Positions 22,401 through 38,794 of a stretch of DNA of 64,000 nt are shown here, piece after piece (position 1 is the stretch's first letter; the number at the start of each line of letters is the position of its first letter). The translations under genes and the position numbers were made by a program. Location of the stretch: assembly GCA_009823395.1 (NCBI GenBank), contig CM020513.1, positions 4,236,501 to 4,300,500 of the forward strand. The letters are read 5' to 3'. Origin of the DNA: Thamnaconus septentrionalis (taxonomy: Eukaryota > Chordata > Actinopteri > Tetraodontiformes > Monacanthidae). The notes beneath the pieces were generated by a model, which did not search any database, was not told the origin of the DNA, and saw only the letters and a list, made by a program, of their open reading frames with translations.

Positions 22401-24331
22401 ACAATTCTCTGGCCGATGCCTGAGCAGAGCTGAAGAGTTAAGACGTCTGCACTGTGGCTCAGTCCCAGCTGACCTTTGTGATTCTGTCCACACACAAACA
22501 CATCTCCATCCTCTGTGCAGTACAAACAAAATCCCCCAAAAAACTGTTTTAAACATGATCACGTAGCTTGATCTTCAAATACAAAACAATTTATTAGAGC
22601 ACTCCAGTCAGCTGAACAAAAGTAACCTTAAACCATAATTTTTGTATAATAAACAGACTTTTTTTTTTTTTCAGTAAAAATGTAATTTAATAGCAAAACA
22701 TATTGGTTCCTGACATGGACATGTCTGTATATACCAACACCCATTAGAGCATGATTATAGCAGACACTGGGCACTCACTAATAGCACAGCCACAGCTGCC
22801 AATAGCACTGATTAGGTTTGCGTTCCATTAAGATTCAGGAAGCACTGCTTCCCACCATAGTGAGACTCTATAGGTATGAGGCATCCAATGGTAAAACAGT
22901 CTTGCAGAGGTCTACAACACAAGTGAAACACAAATATCGCAAGGGTGTGTTTTCCAATGCTAGAAAAAAGGGTTGTTTCTGATGCAATTGCATAGTTTAC
23001 ACATACAATCAATGTTATTATAGCTTTACAGAAGTGTGAATACGGTCCAATTGTCTGTTCATGTTTTAAACACCACCTATACTAAGTAAGCTGTTTACAT
23101 GTCTATGAAAGAGGATTAGGGCCACAAGGAGAAAAAAATATTACAGGAAGGAGATTTTTATTGAAGTTTTGTTTTCGAGTTTTAACTTGGAATTTGGTGA
23201 ATAAAGTCAAGATTTCGTGAAAAAGGTTGATGTAAAAAGATGAAATTTGGTGAATAAAGTCATTGTTTTTTTTAAAAAAAAGAAGAAATTTGGTGAATAA
23301 AATGGAAAATTCATCAATAAAATTGATGCAAATAGAGTGGAAATTTTGTGAATAAAGTGGGAAAATCGAGATTAATGATATGGATGGTGGATTAACCCAG
23401 TTATCCACAGTTAAACGTAAACTGCCAAATACAGGTGTATCCCAAAAGGCTCACCCACAGTAATCAGGAAACGGCAAAAACGGAAGTACCCCACTAGACG
23501 TGCGTCTTTCTTCTTTCTTCCACTAGTTTATTTGTTTTTGTTTTTTTTACGTCAACTTTATTCTCGACTTTAATATCGAATATCAACTTTATTTTAGAAT
23601 TGGAAACTTGGGGAGAAAAAAAATTAACTTTTTTTTTCTTTTGTTTTGGCCCTAATCCGCTTCCGTACATGTCTTTTCAATGGGAGGAAGCAAAAGTTTA
23701 TTCTAAGTTTTGACAGCGCTTCTCTGGCCGAAGGGGGGCGCTAAGTCTGTCTGGTTCACGTGGCTCCCTTGACGTAACTAAAAGCTTGCATGTGGCGAGG
23801 CTAAAGTTTTCAAAATTAAAAAGTGAAACACCGGCAGTATCGCCTTACAGAGGAACTTACCGCTGACGACGGCTGTGTGACCCCCACCGCCACTCACAGC
23901 CCGGAGCGCCTTGTGTTTGAAAGCCGCGGTGTCAGAGAGCCGAGGGTCCGAGCGGTCCTCCACGTCTCCCTGTCCCAGCTGACCGTAGCTGTTGGCTCCC
24001 TGACAGGTGACACAAACAACCCATCAAGCAAATCCCTAGTTTGCCCACTTTTTAAATGCCGTATAGTTCTAAATGTATTAGTCGTTCACCGGATTTTTGT
24101 GTGTCTAACTTCACCTGTTGTGGCCGTTTGCCCTCCGTGGTTAAGCTAACGTTAGCTAGCATCACCGCGAAGTTAAAGTTCTCCCGTTCCTGTCGTAGTG
24201 TCAGCGGTAAGCGTGACAAAACTCATCCAAACTACACCCCCACATAATCCCGTGTTAAGCACGGAGCATGACAGTCGGCGAAAACTTACCCATGACAATA
24301 AACACAACTCCGGCGGCGTGTTCGTTTCCAT
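16157..24331 (-). CDS. sergef: Secretion-regulating guanine nucleotide exchange factor (RCC1 repeats)
   Basis: RCC1-like beta-propeller protein; in mammals (DelGEF) it binds the exocyst subunit Sec5 and affects secretion. Exons on the - strand in order: 24331-24290, 23999-23861, 22512-22360, 22085-21991, 21883-21823, 21742-21629, 21551-21489, 20850-20692, 20256-20111, 18799-18763, 16323-16157. All are GT/AG and phases match throughout, giving 391 aa (human 458; the shortfall is mainly at the C-terminus). It opens METNTPPEL and joins to a GANSYGQLG blade. Later blades show VFVCGQN, VLSCGSN, YQWGTG, FVWGSNKHGQL, FTWGRGDYGQLG and SWGWNEHGMCGDG, with GGGGHTA, CGWDFSLF, AGLRHS, WSGWTHIVAQT and CGSEHNLAI loops. 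The last residues after CGAGHS are short and unlike the mammalian tail. The 37-nt exon 10 is easy to miss. Confidence 0.95.
16812..16845. repeat. Perfect inverted repeat, 15-bp arms, 4-nt loop
   Basis: Left arm CGAATCTTTGCGTGT (16812-16826), loop CAAA, right arm its exact reverse complement (16831-16845). No function is assigned. Confidence 0.95.
18420..18505 (+). mobile_element. LINE-like 3' tail fragment
   Basis: Ends in GGTGCTGTACAAATAAAAT followed by TTGAT-type short repeats, the form of 3' ends of L2-like non-LTR elements in fish. No coding part is attached. Confidence 0.4.
19096..19170. repeat. Two abutting pentamer microsatellites
   Basis: (CCTCG)n at about 19098-19125 runs directly into (GCAGT)n at about 19126-19170, in the sergef intron between exons 10 and 9. 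Confidence 0.9.
19808..19868. repeat. (GAA)/(GGAAGA) purine repeat
   Basis: About 60 bp of pure purine GAA/GGA triplets in the same sergef intron; non-coding. Confidence 0.9.
20441..20620 (+). repeat. Dispersed repeat copy 1 of 5
   Basis: Begins TTAGCCCTCCAATTGCAGCC and ends around TTTGTGACACCACAAAGAG, matching the same anchors in copies at 34651, 36231, 37334 and 37661. It lies in the sergef intron between exons 9 and 8. The interior is highly diverged. Confidence 0.55.
21361..21426 (+). mobile_element. Retroelement 3' tail fragment
   Basis: GACAGACAATAAAGTATTC followed by TATTC repeats, the usual 3' end of truncated fish non-LTR elements. Lies in a sergef intron. Confidence 0.4.
23097..23672. 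mobile_element. MITE-like element with terminal inverted repeats (sergef intron 2)
   Basis: The left end ACATGT...GGATTAGGGCCA and the right end TGGCCCTAATCC...ACATGT are inverted copies of about 26 bp with a few mismatches. The interior has tandem AATTTGGTGAATAAAGT-like units and, near the right, their complements (CAACTTTATTC), so the whole element is nearly palindromic. No transposase. A related partial copy is at 39446-39772. Confidence 0.6.
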
Positions 24332-25789
24332 GGAGCGCCTGTGTTTGCCTCCACCACGACTCTGGATTTGGGTTTGCGGCAGTGTCGTAGAAGAAAATAG
24401 CCGGTGTCGTGCCGAGATATGCCTTCCGCCACCTCGCGGGGGCGCGCACCGCTCTTGCGTCGTTTAAATTCGAGACATCAGAGGCCGAGTAATAATGCTA
24501 AATAAATCATAAATAAATAAATCATCTCCCTGAGAAACTCGTATCTTGACACTTTGGATTTTAGAGGATAATTATCCTGCATTCAAAGTGTAAATGTCCT
24601 ACTCTAAGAGCTCATTAAATTAAATCAAACCGTCTAACATTCTATGTTAAGAATATAAATTGAAGCTTAGTTCAGTTTTCCTCTTCTCTTTCTGCATTAC
24701 AGCGTTTTAAACTGTCTGAACGGTCTAATTACACAACTACACACTTTAGATTTCAAGTACAAGGTATAATAATTATGAGGTGTAATACTTGGTAAATTAA
24801 TTAATCTTAGAAAATCTCTTGTGTAAATAAAAGTAATTTCAGCAGTCGCATTCGGGGTCAACAATTTCATCCTTTATTAGAAATCCTAGTATCTCTGTTC
24901 ACTCATTAATCCATGAGGATATATGTATTTATATATGTACTGAAAAAAAAATCTGCCAGGCGACAATAAACTATTTGAAACATCCTTTGCACAGTAGGTA
25001 GGTATTCCCAATAATTTTATACATAGTCTACTCATAAGGACTTTATTTCTTTACAGTAGAAAAATATTCTTCGTCGTACTACAATTATATTTGCCTCGAG
25101 AGGAGGTATTCAAAATCATCACAGTAAAATAAAATATGTCAGCGCATTCGGGCCAAGACAATATACAAGTCATGAAAACATTCCTCTAACACTAGTTTTT
25201 ACTTCATTATTTCCCTCAGAGCACACAAAAAGAGACATGATACACACGCGCACGCACACACATACATACACACACACCAAAAAGAGTACAAACAAAGTAC
25301 TGGTACATTTTTATACATTGTCATGGAAGTGAGGAAGAATAAATATTAACGGAGACGAATGAAATATTATATATATATATAAAAAAATCACATAAGAACA
25401 AACATCAGAAACGTCAACAATAGAATTAGGAAACCACATCCGTGTGTAAAAGCTTTTCAAACAGAACTATAAATGATTGTTTGCAGAGAAATTTGCCAAT
25501 TTCATTGAACATACCTGAAGCTGAGAGATAATTTTGAGTTAATGACCTCTTTGGGCGACTGCATCTTGCAAGGAGTAATTGCTAAACTAAATTTCATTGC
25601 AAAATTGTATAGGTTTTTTTTTTTTTTTTTAGTTTTACTTTTTTGTGCAAGCGCAACAAGGACAACGAAAGGGGAACCAAAGGTGGGACACATTCTTTGC
25701 ACTGACGAAGGGCCACGCATAAAGCGAAATGTACAGCCGTTGCTTTGGGGGCAACGAGGGTAACTGGTGGACAACTTTGGTGCGGCCAC
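24332..25789 (-). other. tph1 3' UTR and sergef promoter region
   Basis: No coding gene. Reverse-strand AATAAA signals at 25042-25047 and 24873-24878 would end tph1 about 745 or 915 nt after its stop. The remaining 0.5 kb upstream of the sergef ATG presumably holds its promoter; no TATA box is evident. The AT-rich sequence includes short TA and CA runs near 25,240-25,380. Confidence 0.6.
25042..25047 (-). promoter_or_regulatory. tph1: Candidate tph1 poly(A) signal
   Basis: TTTATT on the + strand equals AATAAA on the - strand, 745 nt downstream of the tph1 stop. Confidence 0.35.
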
Positions 25790-30017
<4,228 letters not shown>

Positions 30018-30151
30018 GTTAAAGTGCAGCTGGGTTTTTATCTGCTCGCTCTTTTTTTTTTTTTTCCTTCTTTCTTCGCCGGCTGGATGGGAGAAGTCGG
30101 CCCCTCGCTGCGGAAGGTGGGCTCTCTACCCCGGCCAGCCGCGGCACTTGG

Positions 30152-30159
30152 CTATTTAA
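30152..30159 (-). promoter_or_regulatory. tph1: TATA-like element of tph1
   Basis: Reads TTAAATAG on the - strand, 135 bp upstream of the ATG, within a GC-rich segment. Plausible core promoter; the TSS is not shown by sequence. Confidence 0.35.
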
Positions 30160-30227
30160 GCGCGAAAACCAAGAGGAGGGGGCGATAATCTGAAGCACAG
30201 CAGCAAATGGAAAACGGGCAGCTGCGC

Positions 30228-30235
30228 TCACGTCA
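30228..30235 (-). promoter_or_regulatory. tph1: CRE-like site upstream of tph1
   Basis: TGACGTGA on the - strand, one mismatch from the palindromic CRE TGACGTCA, about 70 bp upstream of the TATA-like box. cAMP control would fit pineal TPH1 biology, but this is inference. Confidence 0.3.
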
Positions 30236-33200
30236 GGAAGAGCGACGAGGGTGAATCTTTTATTTCGCCCCAAGGCCTAAAATAGCTCCAAAGGGATCGC
30301 TGGAAAATTCTGATATCATTGAAAGAGAAATATCCAACAATACCGCCGCTTAAACAAGTTGTCCACCAGGGAATTCACTTATCGGGGAGGTTTAAGCCTT
30401 GCATGATGATTAAAGGCATTTTTAAATTATATACTGTATTGCATCATCCAAACACTGGCATCATCATCATCATCATCATTACAACTCCTCTTATTGCCAA
30501 TCAGGTTTGAATTAAATTACTCATATCTTCTCTAATGGAATCACGCTGGTGCCTGTGTTCCACTTCCACCTTTCTGGGTTGGACACCATCCCAAAGGTGT
30601 TACATCAGGGGCCTCAGATTCAGGAGCAACTGGTGTGCAGGTTGATTGCGCGTTGAGAGACTTATTATTTGGGACACAGGCACGCAGGCACACACACACA
30701 CTGGCCGTAACACAGTGTGCTTAAATCCACTTCAGCCATGAGCAATCAGCACAATAAAACTCAATAAAATGCAATTGCCAGAAAAGACTATTAAAAAAAA
30801 CTGGCTGCAATAAAAAATAAATCATGGACAATTACAGATAACCGAGGCTTAACTTTCAAAGCCAAGCATCAGGGCTGCTTCTCTCTCACTCTATAGCGAA
30901 TGAGAGCAAAGCTGCAAAGACACAGAAACAACAACAAATTCAGCAGCAAATTCTCTGTAGATTTTGTTTGGAAATAATCCTGTAGATGGCACTCTAAATG
31001 GAATTGTGTGATATTTTTGCAATGGAGAGAGACAATGGAAAAAAGACTGCAAGCTCAAATGTAAAAGAACATGTTTTGAAGTTGTTGTTTTTTTTTAACA
31101 GTGCAGTTGGACCCAGTTCAGGCTTGAGTAGATGGTCTGAGGAACTGAAATGAATGAAACTGAAAATTGCAACCTCTGTTTCTGGCCTTGGAGACCACTG
31201 TATCCCCTTCATTTTGGATATTTAATGGCTTTCAGAAAGGGAAAACAAGTTTTAACACTCACAAAACAGACAAGCAGGGCTAAAATTCTGTCCTTGAAGC
31301 TCACACGCACCCAGCCAGTAACTCCCACATTACCTCGCCGACCTGATAACCGGCCCCACCCACCCAAAAACCCCCGCCCGACCCCACTCCCGCCGCGTTG
31401 CCACAAGCGGTTAATTCTTCTTGTTTGTTGACGCCTCGGGAGGAGGTCAAGGTTTAAGAGGATTCGAACAGCCCACCCGCCGGCACTGCACAGTGATCCA
31501 AACATGCCCCCCTTTTGGAAAATCCATTTGTCTGCACTGTAAGCACCTCGGGGTTCTCGTGCACGCACCATATCTAAGCTGCATGTTTTCCTGCTTCCTT
31601 TAACACCGTGAGCCCTCTAATAAGATCAAGGCAATCAGTGGGAAAGGCCTCATGGGCCTCTGAATCAGCTGAATCAAGGCGACGGCACGGGAGGCCAAGA
31701 GAGCTCATTACTCTAAACTGATAACACCACTGTTCTCTAAGCTTAAGTCACCTGACAGGTAAGGACAGGTGGGATCCCTTTGTCAGTGACCGGCCGCCGG
31801 CCCTCACATGTGGCCGCCGCACATGCTGCCTGCCTCAGGTGGTCCTGGCCTGTGTCACCCGTGACAGCGGCACTGGGGGTTTACACAACAGGGGAGGCGC
31901 TGAGGGGCACTTCCTCCTCTAGAGGAGCTGCAGCCAGACACGCTCTCCTCACCCCGTGTCCCTGCCCGCCTTTCATGTGGTTTTGGCCGTGCCTGTCAAT
32001 TCAAGCGAGCAAAAAGCCAGCCGCTGCCGAGAGCCCTCGGTCGGACCGGCATGCGCCGCAAAGAAAGATTTTGCGACGCCAGAGCCCCTCCGTCGTCCTC
32101 TCAGGTCAGGAGCACAGCTCGAGTTAGCGCGTTTAGCTCGTCGTGGTTAGCTCAAGCATTTTATTTTTGCTGTGTCCATTTGCAAGTAGAAAAAAAAAAA
32201 TCCAGAATTTTTTTTTTTTTTTACATCAGAAGGATCACAGTGTGTCACTGATGGATGGAAAGCACAGCACACAAAGAGGAGCTTATATAGGGAAACATTT
32301 GCAGAACGTTGACTCTTATCTTAGCATCTTAGCATCTTAGCATCTCATCTTCGCATTAATAAAGGACTACAAAATACAAGTGGGGCTGGTAAAAATATAT
32401 ACAAAACAAGCTGAAAAGATCAACATGAATGGCCGGCAAATTTCCATTGACGTCAGAGGACGTCAGCGAAGATCAGCGGCGCCGCCGGCACACGTGCTTT
32501 CCTGGGAAAAGGCTAACGAACGCTCGTTATTCCTCGAGAGAAGAGGAAGAGCACTAGACGGCGTCGGCCCTTTGTTTCCCATCTGTTAACCAACGCAAGC
32601 CTTTTCATGACGCCTGCGCGCATCACGCACAGCCAGCCCTGCTCATCAACACACTTTCCGAGAAGCAGCCTTCTTTTTTTTCCAACGGCCTGCTTAGGTT
32701 TTTTGTTTTTGTTGTTGGTTTGTTGTTGTTTTTTTCCAAGTCCTCGCATCTCCACAGCTCCTGGATCTCATCTGCCTTCTGCGGCCAAATCAGTTTAACC
32801 CAACCAGCCTCTCGGCCTAATGATGTTTTTCACACAGGCCTGTTCCTCGGCCTCCTGTCAAAGTCTGCATCGGCTGTGATGGATGACGTGACGCGGTATC
32901 TGCCGCGGCGCTCAAGAGGGTAATGGATGTGTTGGTGCTCTGAGATGCTTCGAGACGGCAAGTGCTCTGAGGGGAAGCAGGATGAGGAGGAGGAGGTGGA
33001 GGTGGAGGAAGGTGATGGCTCTTTGTGTCATCCTGATGACCCTCTTACCTACCGTGCACCTTGTCTGAATAATGATCTCTAGGTAATTAGCTTCAAGGAC
33101 GAGGCAACGTGTTGCAGCGGGTTGGAGATGCTCTTTATGTTTCGGAGGAAGACATGTGAGTGTCGTTAAAATGCACCTGCATGAACTTCCTCTTCTTCTG

Positions 33201-34650
33201 AATGGCCGCCTTGTTTCTCCGTACAGCCCAGAAAAAAAAAGTATTTGGGAGAATCACACTTCATTTGTTAATTACGGCTTTGCCGTCACGCAAGCTCTTG
33301 CTTCCGATGGCGGCGAGGCTTTGCGGCGGGCAGCAGCCCCCGTCTCAGCGAGGCGTCTGAACGCTCCAGGGTCGCCCCGCAGCCAGTCTGTCCCAGTTCT
33401 GTTCACTTCAATCAGGGGGATTTACTCTGTCCGTGTCTGAGCGTCGGCCTGCGAGACGCCTCCGCGGCTAATCCCACGCGAGGCACAAGAGGAGCTGCCC
33501 ACATGAGCATTAGCATGTATTAGAAGTGGCACCTAATTTTGACAGACTTTAGAAGACTATTTTATTTTATTTTATTTTTTTCCAAAAGGTGCCTTTGATT
33601 CAGGTACATGCTGCACCTGCTGCACAGAAGTGTGACTTTCTTTTAAGATCATGTTTTGTACAGTAAACCAAAGATATTCCACCACGAAAATTCCTGGATC
33701 AACCCCCAGTGACAGGGAAAGTCGTTAATTGAAGGTGTTTCTTTTTTCCTTTTCTTATAATCACCAGACTCTTTTGTTTGTTCATTTTGGGTTTTTTTTT
33801 TGTTAAGTTTTGCAACAAGGTTTTAGCTGTTGCAGTTTCCAAGAAACCTGTTGCAACATCAGTTTGGTATTTTTTGTGTGAACTGGCGATCCCAGTAATC
33901 CTGAACCAAATTACCAGACCTGAAACCAAGCTAACACTGAGTCATTCATGCCTCATCAAATCTGATTTATTGCAGATCTATGGTGGAAAAAAACCGAATC
34001 AGACTCAGAGAATGTTCTTTGCCAGCGTCTGGTTATGAAACTACGGAGCGCTGGTCACTTTCTCAACTTTTAAACCCATGTATTTCTAATTGAACAAGTC
34101 TTCTGGTTCCAGTCCGCTGGCTGTCATACAGCTGTTATTTGGATTTCCATTGAATCCAAGGACGACCAGAAGCACCTCATCAATAGAATTCCAGCCTTTG
34201 GCCTGATCCCGAGCCTTGTTTGAACAACCAAACTAATCAGAGCAGTGAATGATCGGCTTACGTGTGTGCTTCCGGTGGCAGGGCCACGTCTCCCTCTAAT
34301 TAGCTGCGATTCTTTCATTGCTGAACAAACAGCAGCATATGCCACTTGGTGACAGGCGCCAGTGTTCAGCAAGGACGTGACAAAGTCGGAGCCATAAACA
34401 TCTGCCGCCTCAAATAGAGACGAGCTCCCACAAAACACCAGGGAGATGATGAAAAGAGTCAGCGAAGGTTCTTGTTTTTTTTTTTTTTATTTTGATAGGG
34501 AATAATAGAATGGCTTTATCTTGGAATCAGTTTGAAAAAGATACAAGAGATTTTCTGTCTCCCGCGATAACAAAAACAAACAGAAGCCTCTTTTATAGCT
34601 TGTTGTAAAAAGGAAAATAAGAAAAGTGGAGCCTTTTTGTTATTAATCAT

Positions 34651-34835
34651 TAACCCTCTGGTTGCATCCCCACCAAAAGTTTCTGGGTTACAGCCTCCTG
34701 TTAGAACTGCTGACCTAATTAGACCTTCCAGATGTTTTTGTGATGCAACAAAAATGAATCAGACCCAAAAATGTGAAGTCAAGACTGGGTTTTGAGGTGC
34801 GGTCAGTGCCCTCTGTGACATCACAAAGGGCGGAT
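34651..34835 (+). repeat. Dispersed repeat copy 2 of 5
   Basis: Starts TAACCCTCTGGTTGCATCCC, contains GGGTTACAGCCTCCTG, and ends CTCTGTGACATCACAAAGGG. Shares both ends with the copies at 20441, 36231 and 37661. Confidence 0.55.
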
Positions 34836-35699
34836 TTTTCCCAAAAAATTGTTTTTTTTTTAGCACCTGCCTTCTGAACAGTGACGCAAGACAGAGAAGT
34901 AAAGGGTGGGCACACCGGTCGTAGTCAGAGGACGACGAGAACGTGAACTGCACATCACATGGAACCTTTCATTCACTTGTTTCTGTCCTCATTGCAGATA
35001 CAGTAAGAACCTGGAGAAACTTGTGTGCACGTAAAATTCACAGACGTTCCTCGTTTCCAACCGGGCGACACCACTAAAAAAAATTAACCCCGACCACTTT
35101 GTTTGTTCATGTTGTTTGCACCCAAGTCCGCAGAGATGAGTAACATACACATTGGTCAGCCCTGGCGACAATGCGCCGCGCCCACGGAGTTCAGACAAGG
35201 TGGATGAAGGAGGCGGCCGAGCCAAACACCGACGCCGACGTCACCAATTAACAGGAATCGCCGGCCGCCACCCTTTTCTTTTTAAAGCTCAGGCGCACAC
35301 GGGGGGGGGGGGGGGACATTTCATTGTGATTCTGTTGACAGGAGATAGAAGGCCGGGGGAGTCAGGAAATGAGTGGACTCTGTGAGTGGGTGGGGGTGGG
35401 GTGAATGGAGCCTACGTCCATCGTGAACACGCCTTTGCCAGGTGGATGTGAATGGACTGCGTCTGCCTGGAATCAAAGGAGAGGTTGAGGACGTGACGTG
35501 GCACACGCATCCCTCATCCTTTCATTATCCTGCTTGTGTGCCTTGGAGCAGCTCCGGGAATAGTGTCAAGGCACTCCAGCGCAACAAACCACACCTGCCA
35601 GTTATAAATTCAAAGAGGGAGTTTTGCTTCTTCTTTTTTTTAAATCTATGATCTTATTCAAAATTCATTTTCAATCCAAACTAGTTTTTAATGACTCCA

Positions 35700-35882
35700 A
35701 TTTTACACGGACACTTATTAGTTATGTATACAAACTGCTGTATTTCCTACACCTGATTTGGATGCAAATACCCTCAAATTAAAGCTCAAGGTCTACAATT
35801 AAAGCACATCTTGTTTGTTGTGTTTAGAGCCAAAAAGATGAGAATTGTGTCGTTGTCCCAATATTTATGCACCTGACTGTAT
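35700..35882 (+). mobile_element. Tc1/mariner-like element end
   Basis: The right end CCAATATTTATGCACCTGAC followed by TGTA resembles terminal repeats of mariner-type elements seen in fish (TACAGTCAGG when inverted), with TA flank. The left terminus was not found, so the left boundary is a guess. Confidence 0.35.
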
Positions 35883-36089
35883 ATATAGTATGATAGTTAC
35901 ATTTTAGAGAAGCATTTTGACTTGCCTGTGTGGACGTTGCAGTTCAAATGAACAAGCATCTTCTAATTCATATGTATATGTATATATATACATATATATA
36001 TATATATGAAAAATGAGAATCTGAAAATGTGCATCATATTGGAACTTTTTCTGTAATTGGATTTGACTACTCACCATGTTTTATCAACT

Positions 36090-36092
36090 CTA

Positions 36093-36138
<46 letters not shown>

Positions 36139-36154
36139 TATACATGTATATATT

Positions 36155-36201
<47 letters not shown>

Positions 36202-36228
36202 TACATATGTGTGTGTGTGTGTGTGTGA
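36090..36228. repeat. (TA)n with (GT)n tail
   Basis: About 120 bp of imperfect TA/TACA repeat running into nine GT units; can extrude as a cruciform. Confidence 0.95.
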
Positions 36229-36230
36229 AC

Positions 36231-36395
36231 ATTAGCCTTCTGTTTACAGCCTCTTGCTGTTAAAACTGGTCCATTGTTGTATCTTCCACACATTTTGTCT
36301 CTGTCTCGGTCTTAGAGGGGTGAACACCTAACCAGGGTTTATCACTAAGATTTATTGGTGAGGTCACAGTGTCTTCTATGACATCACAAAGAGCT
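36231..36395 (+). repeat. Dispersed repeat copy 3 of 5
   Basis: Starts ATTAGCCTTCTGTTTACAGC directly after the GT repeat and ends TTCTATGACATCACAAAGAG. Confidence 0.55.
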
Positions 36396-37333
36396 GATTT
36401 CAAAGAACTCTTTATTTCAGTAATTTGTTTTTTAAATGTAGAGTAAACAAAAGACATTAAGGAGGATTTTTTTTCTCACTCCTGGGAAGTTCATTGCTTT
36501 GGGAAAACATGACCTTTGAATTCTATTTATGGCAACAAGAGCAGCCTGATGAACACGAGGACCCCATAATAAACCCGTCTCACACCATCAAAATCAAATC
36601 CTTTATTTCCACCACTTTACCGAATGTAAAAAGGTTACGTAAAGACATGTGACTTATCACACTGTTGTATACGTGGCGAAAAACAGAGCGCGTCTCACTT
36701 TGAGGCAAAGTGCCAGGTCATTTAAAAAAAGAACAGCCTGTTGTGTGTGCATGCATGTGTGTGTGTGTGTGTGTGTGCATGTGTGTGTGCGCGCAGAGGT
36801 AAAGAGTGCGGGGAAGTAACTGACATCCAACATCAGCATCACGCCGGCCTGACATGCGGCAGCGTCACTGATGTGTGCAAAGCACCAAGCGCACGAGGAA
36901 TGGGCTGCTGGGAGGCGTCAAGCATGCGCGCGTGTGTTTGCATGTGTGTGTGAGTCAGATCATATCAGGCTGCAGTGAGGAGCGGCAGGCTGCCGATGAA
37001 GACTGGCAGGCCAGGGTGGAAACGTCTGGCCCCGTTACCATGATCTCTGTGACAGGATGCACCTGCGAGCGGCCGGAAGCCCCGCAGAAGAGAAGAAGCA
37101 TCCGGCGGAGCGCGGCAAGTCACGCTGATGGAAAGGCCAAGAGTGACTGCATCCACGTCAAAAGGCACCAAAGCATCATGCTGGAGCATGTGCCCAGAGT
37201 CGGAAGGATGCAGAGTTTCCATATTGTACACATTTACCAATTTTTTTAAAAAAAAAATTTTAATCCCAGACTCCAGTGAAGCAGGATTACACAAATGTTA
37301 ATGAAAAAAAAAGCTCTTTATAATACAGTGTAT

Positions 37334-37489
37334 TTAGCCCTCTGTTTACAGTTTTCCGCAACTCCCGGCAAAAGCTGATGCTTGGAACTGTTTGGAAAGG
37401 GAGAAAAACAAGGTGGTCTCAGAGGCGGAGCCAAAGCCTGGCTGGAAGTGTGGTTGCTAACCTGCGAGAGGAACCTGTGACGTATCAGT
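37334..37489 (+). repeat. Dispersed repeat copy 4 of 5
   Basis: Starts TTAGCCCTCTGTTTACAG. The right end is degraded (TGTGACGTATCAG in place of TGTGACATCACAAAG). Confidence 0.45.
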
Positions 37490-37660
37490 TCGTTTTTTGA
37501 TTTATTTATTTTTTAACACATATAGTTTATAGAGAGCAGCAATCAAAGGAAGTTAAGGATGGACTTATTCAAAAAACATCTGTTCAGTGAATTTTGAATA
37601 ACATACACTCATTTTCACTATATCATTATTTCCTTATTTCTTGGTCCTGGACTGAACGAG

Positions 37661-37822
37661 TGAGCCCTCTGTTTACAGGCAGCAGCCAAAACCCCAGGCT
37701 GAAATGAATGCTTTGTTGAATCTTTCACGTTTGCAAGGGGATCAGAAGACAGAGCCAACACCTGTCAAGGGGAGTCGCTAATTTGGGAGCTATCGGCTCT
37801 TTGTGACATCACAAACGGCTCC
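37661..37822 (+). repeat. Dispersed repeat copy 5 of 5
   Basis: Starts TGAGCCCTCTGTTTACAGGC and ends TTTGTGACATCACAAACGGC; only 170 bp from copy 4. Confidence 0.55.
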
Positions 37823-38600
37823 TTTTCCAGAGGACACTTGGTCAAGGGATTTTTTTTATTTTATTTGTAAAAACACAGGACAGCATGATCTCTGTCTTAC
37901 ATGCACTCCAGCTATCTCAGGATTTCCATTAGAAAGAGTGTTCTACATATCAATCCCGGCTTTAATTAAAAAGCTGCTATATTCACGGGGCCTTCGCGAG
38001 CTCGCTGGCTCCCTGCTCTCCTCCTCCGTGAGTGGGCGTCATAGTGCATTTGGAAACCAAATGAGCTCATTGTTGCCAGGCTGGGGCCTTTCATCTAATT
38101 TTATTGTCGTTACCGAGTGACTGTCACCCTCTGGTAAACACTTGATACTGTCATCAGCATCGGCACCATTACTCATATGCTTTGGCCAGGTGACTCAGTT
38201 CGCGTTCAATGGCGTTTTGCCTCCTGTGGAAATTTTTTTCTTTATCTTCCTGTGCACACAGCAGCAGCAAGCTAGCCATTTTTGATGCCGCTAAGAGTTT
38301 CCTGTTTCTTGGGGTGGGAAACCCTACTTGCCTGAATGCAAATCAGTTTAATTAAACAGTCCAGCTATACAAACCTGAATGTTGTCCAATGGATGCAAAG
38401 AAGAGCCTCGACTTAATAGTGCATGAAATTGACAGGTGGAACTAGTTGTAAATTTTAATTTGATGTTTTTTGTCAATTTTATAATATATGCTGTTACGTT
38501 GCATCTTTGTTTTTTGCATGTTACGCTCCATCAAGACTTCATTTATGAAAATGATTTCAACAAAGACAACAATCTGGCCCTTCTAAGAGAATATTGATTA

Positions 38601-38606
38601 TTTAAT
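38601..38606 (-). promoter_or_regulatory. saal1: Candidate saal1 poly(A) signal
   Basis: ATTAAA on the - strand, about 190 nt past the saal1 stop. Confidence 0.35.
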
Positions 38607-38794
38607 ACAAAAAGAGTTGCATTCGCAATAGAAACGCAAAGGCGAAACACATTTTTAAAATGTACAAGCTGTTATGAAGTCAGGTGAGAGGGACTTTGAC
38701 GCGCCAGTCATGACGTCAGGGGCGTTGATTCACAAGGTCTTTCCAGTGGAAAGCCAAACAGGTCGACTGCCGTGCTGTGATGTGCGAGGGGCCC

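Larger units (their letters stand above)
30018..38794. other. Intergenic region between tph1 and saal1
   Basis: 8.8 kb with no coding exon I can support. It holds the tph1 promoter at its left end, an (ATC)n run near 30458-30480, a TTAGCATC run near 32316-32346, a (TA)n/(GT)n tract at 36090-36228, GT repeats near 36745-36790, four copies of an unnamed dispersed repeat, and a DNA-transposon end near 35882. ORFs here are short and lack family signatures. Confidence 0.75.

Noticed and set aside
24145..24156. Perfect 12-bp palindrome GCTAACGTTAGC in sergef intron 1
   Set aside because: A common short motif in fish DNA as I recall it; too short to mean anything on its own.
31209..31571. 120-codon minus-strand ORF in the tph1-saal1 spacer
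   Set aside because: Low-complexity Gly/Arg content from a C-rich repeat-like stretch; no recognisable motif.
36029..36293. Tyr/Ile-rich and His/Thr-rich ORFs over the TA/GT microsatellite
   Set aside because: Pure translation of simple repeats.
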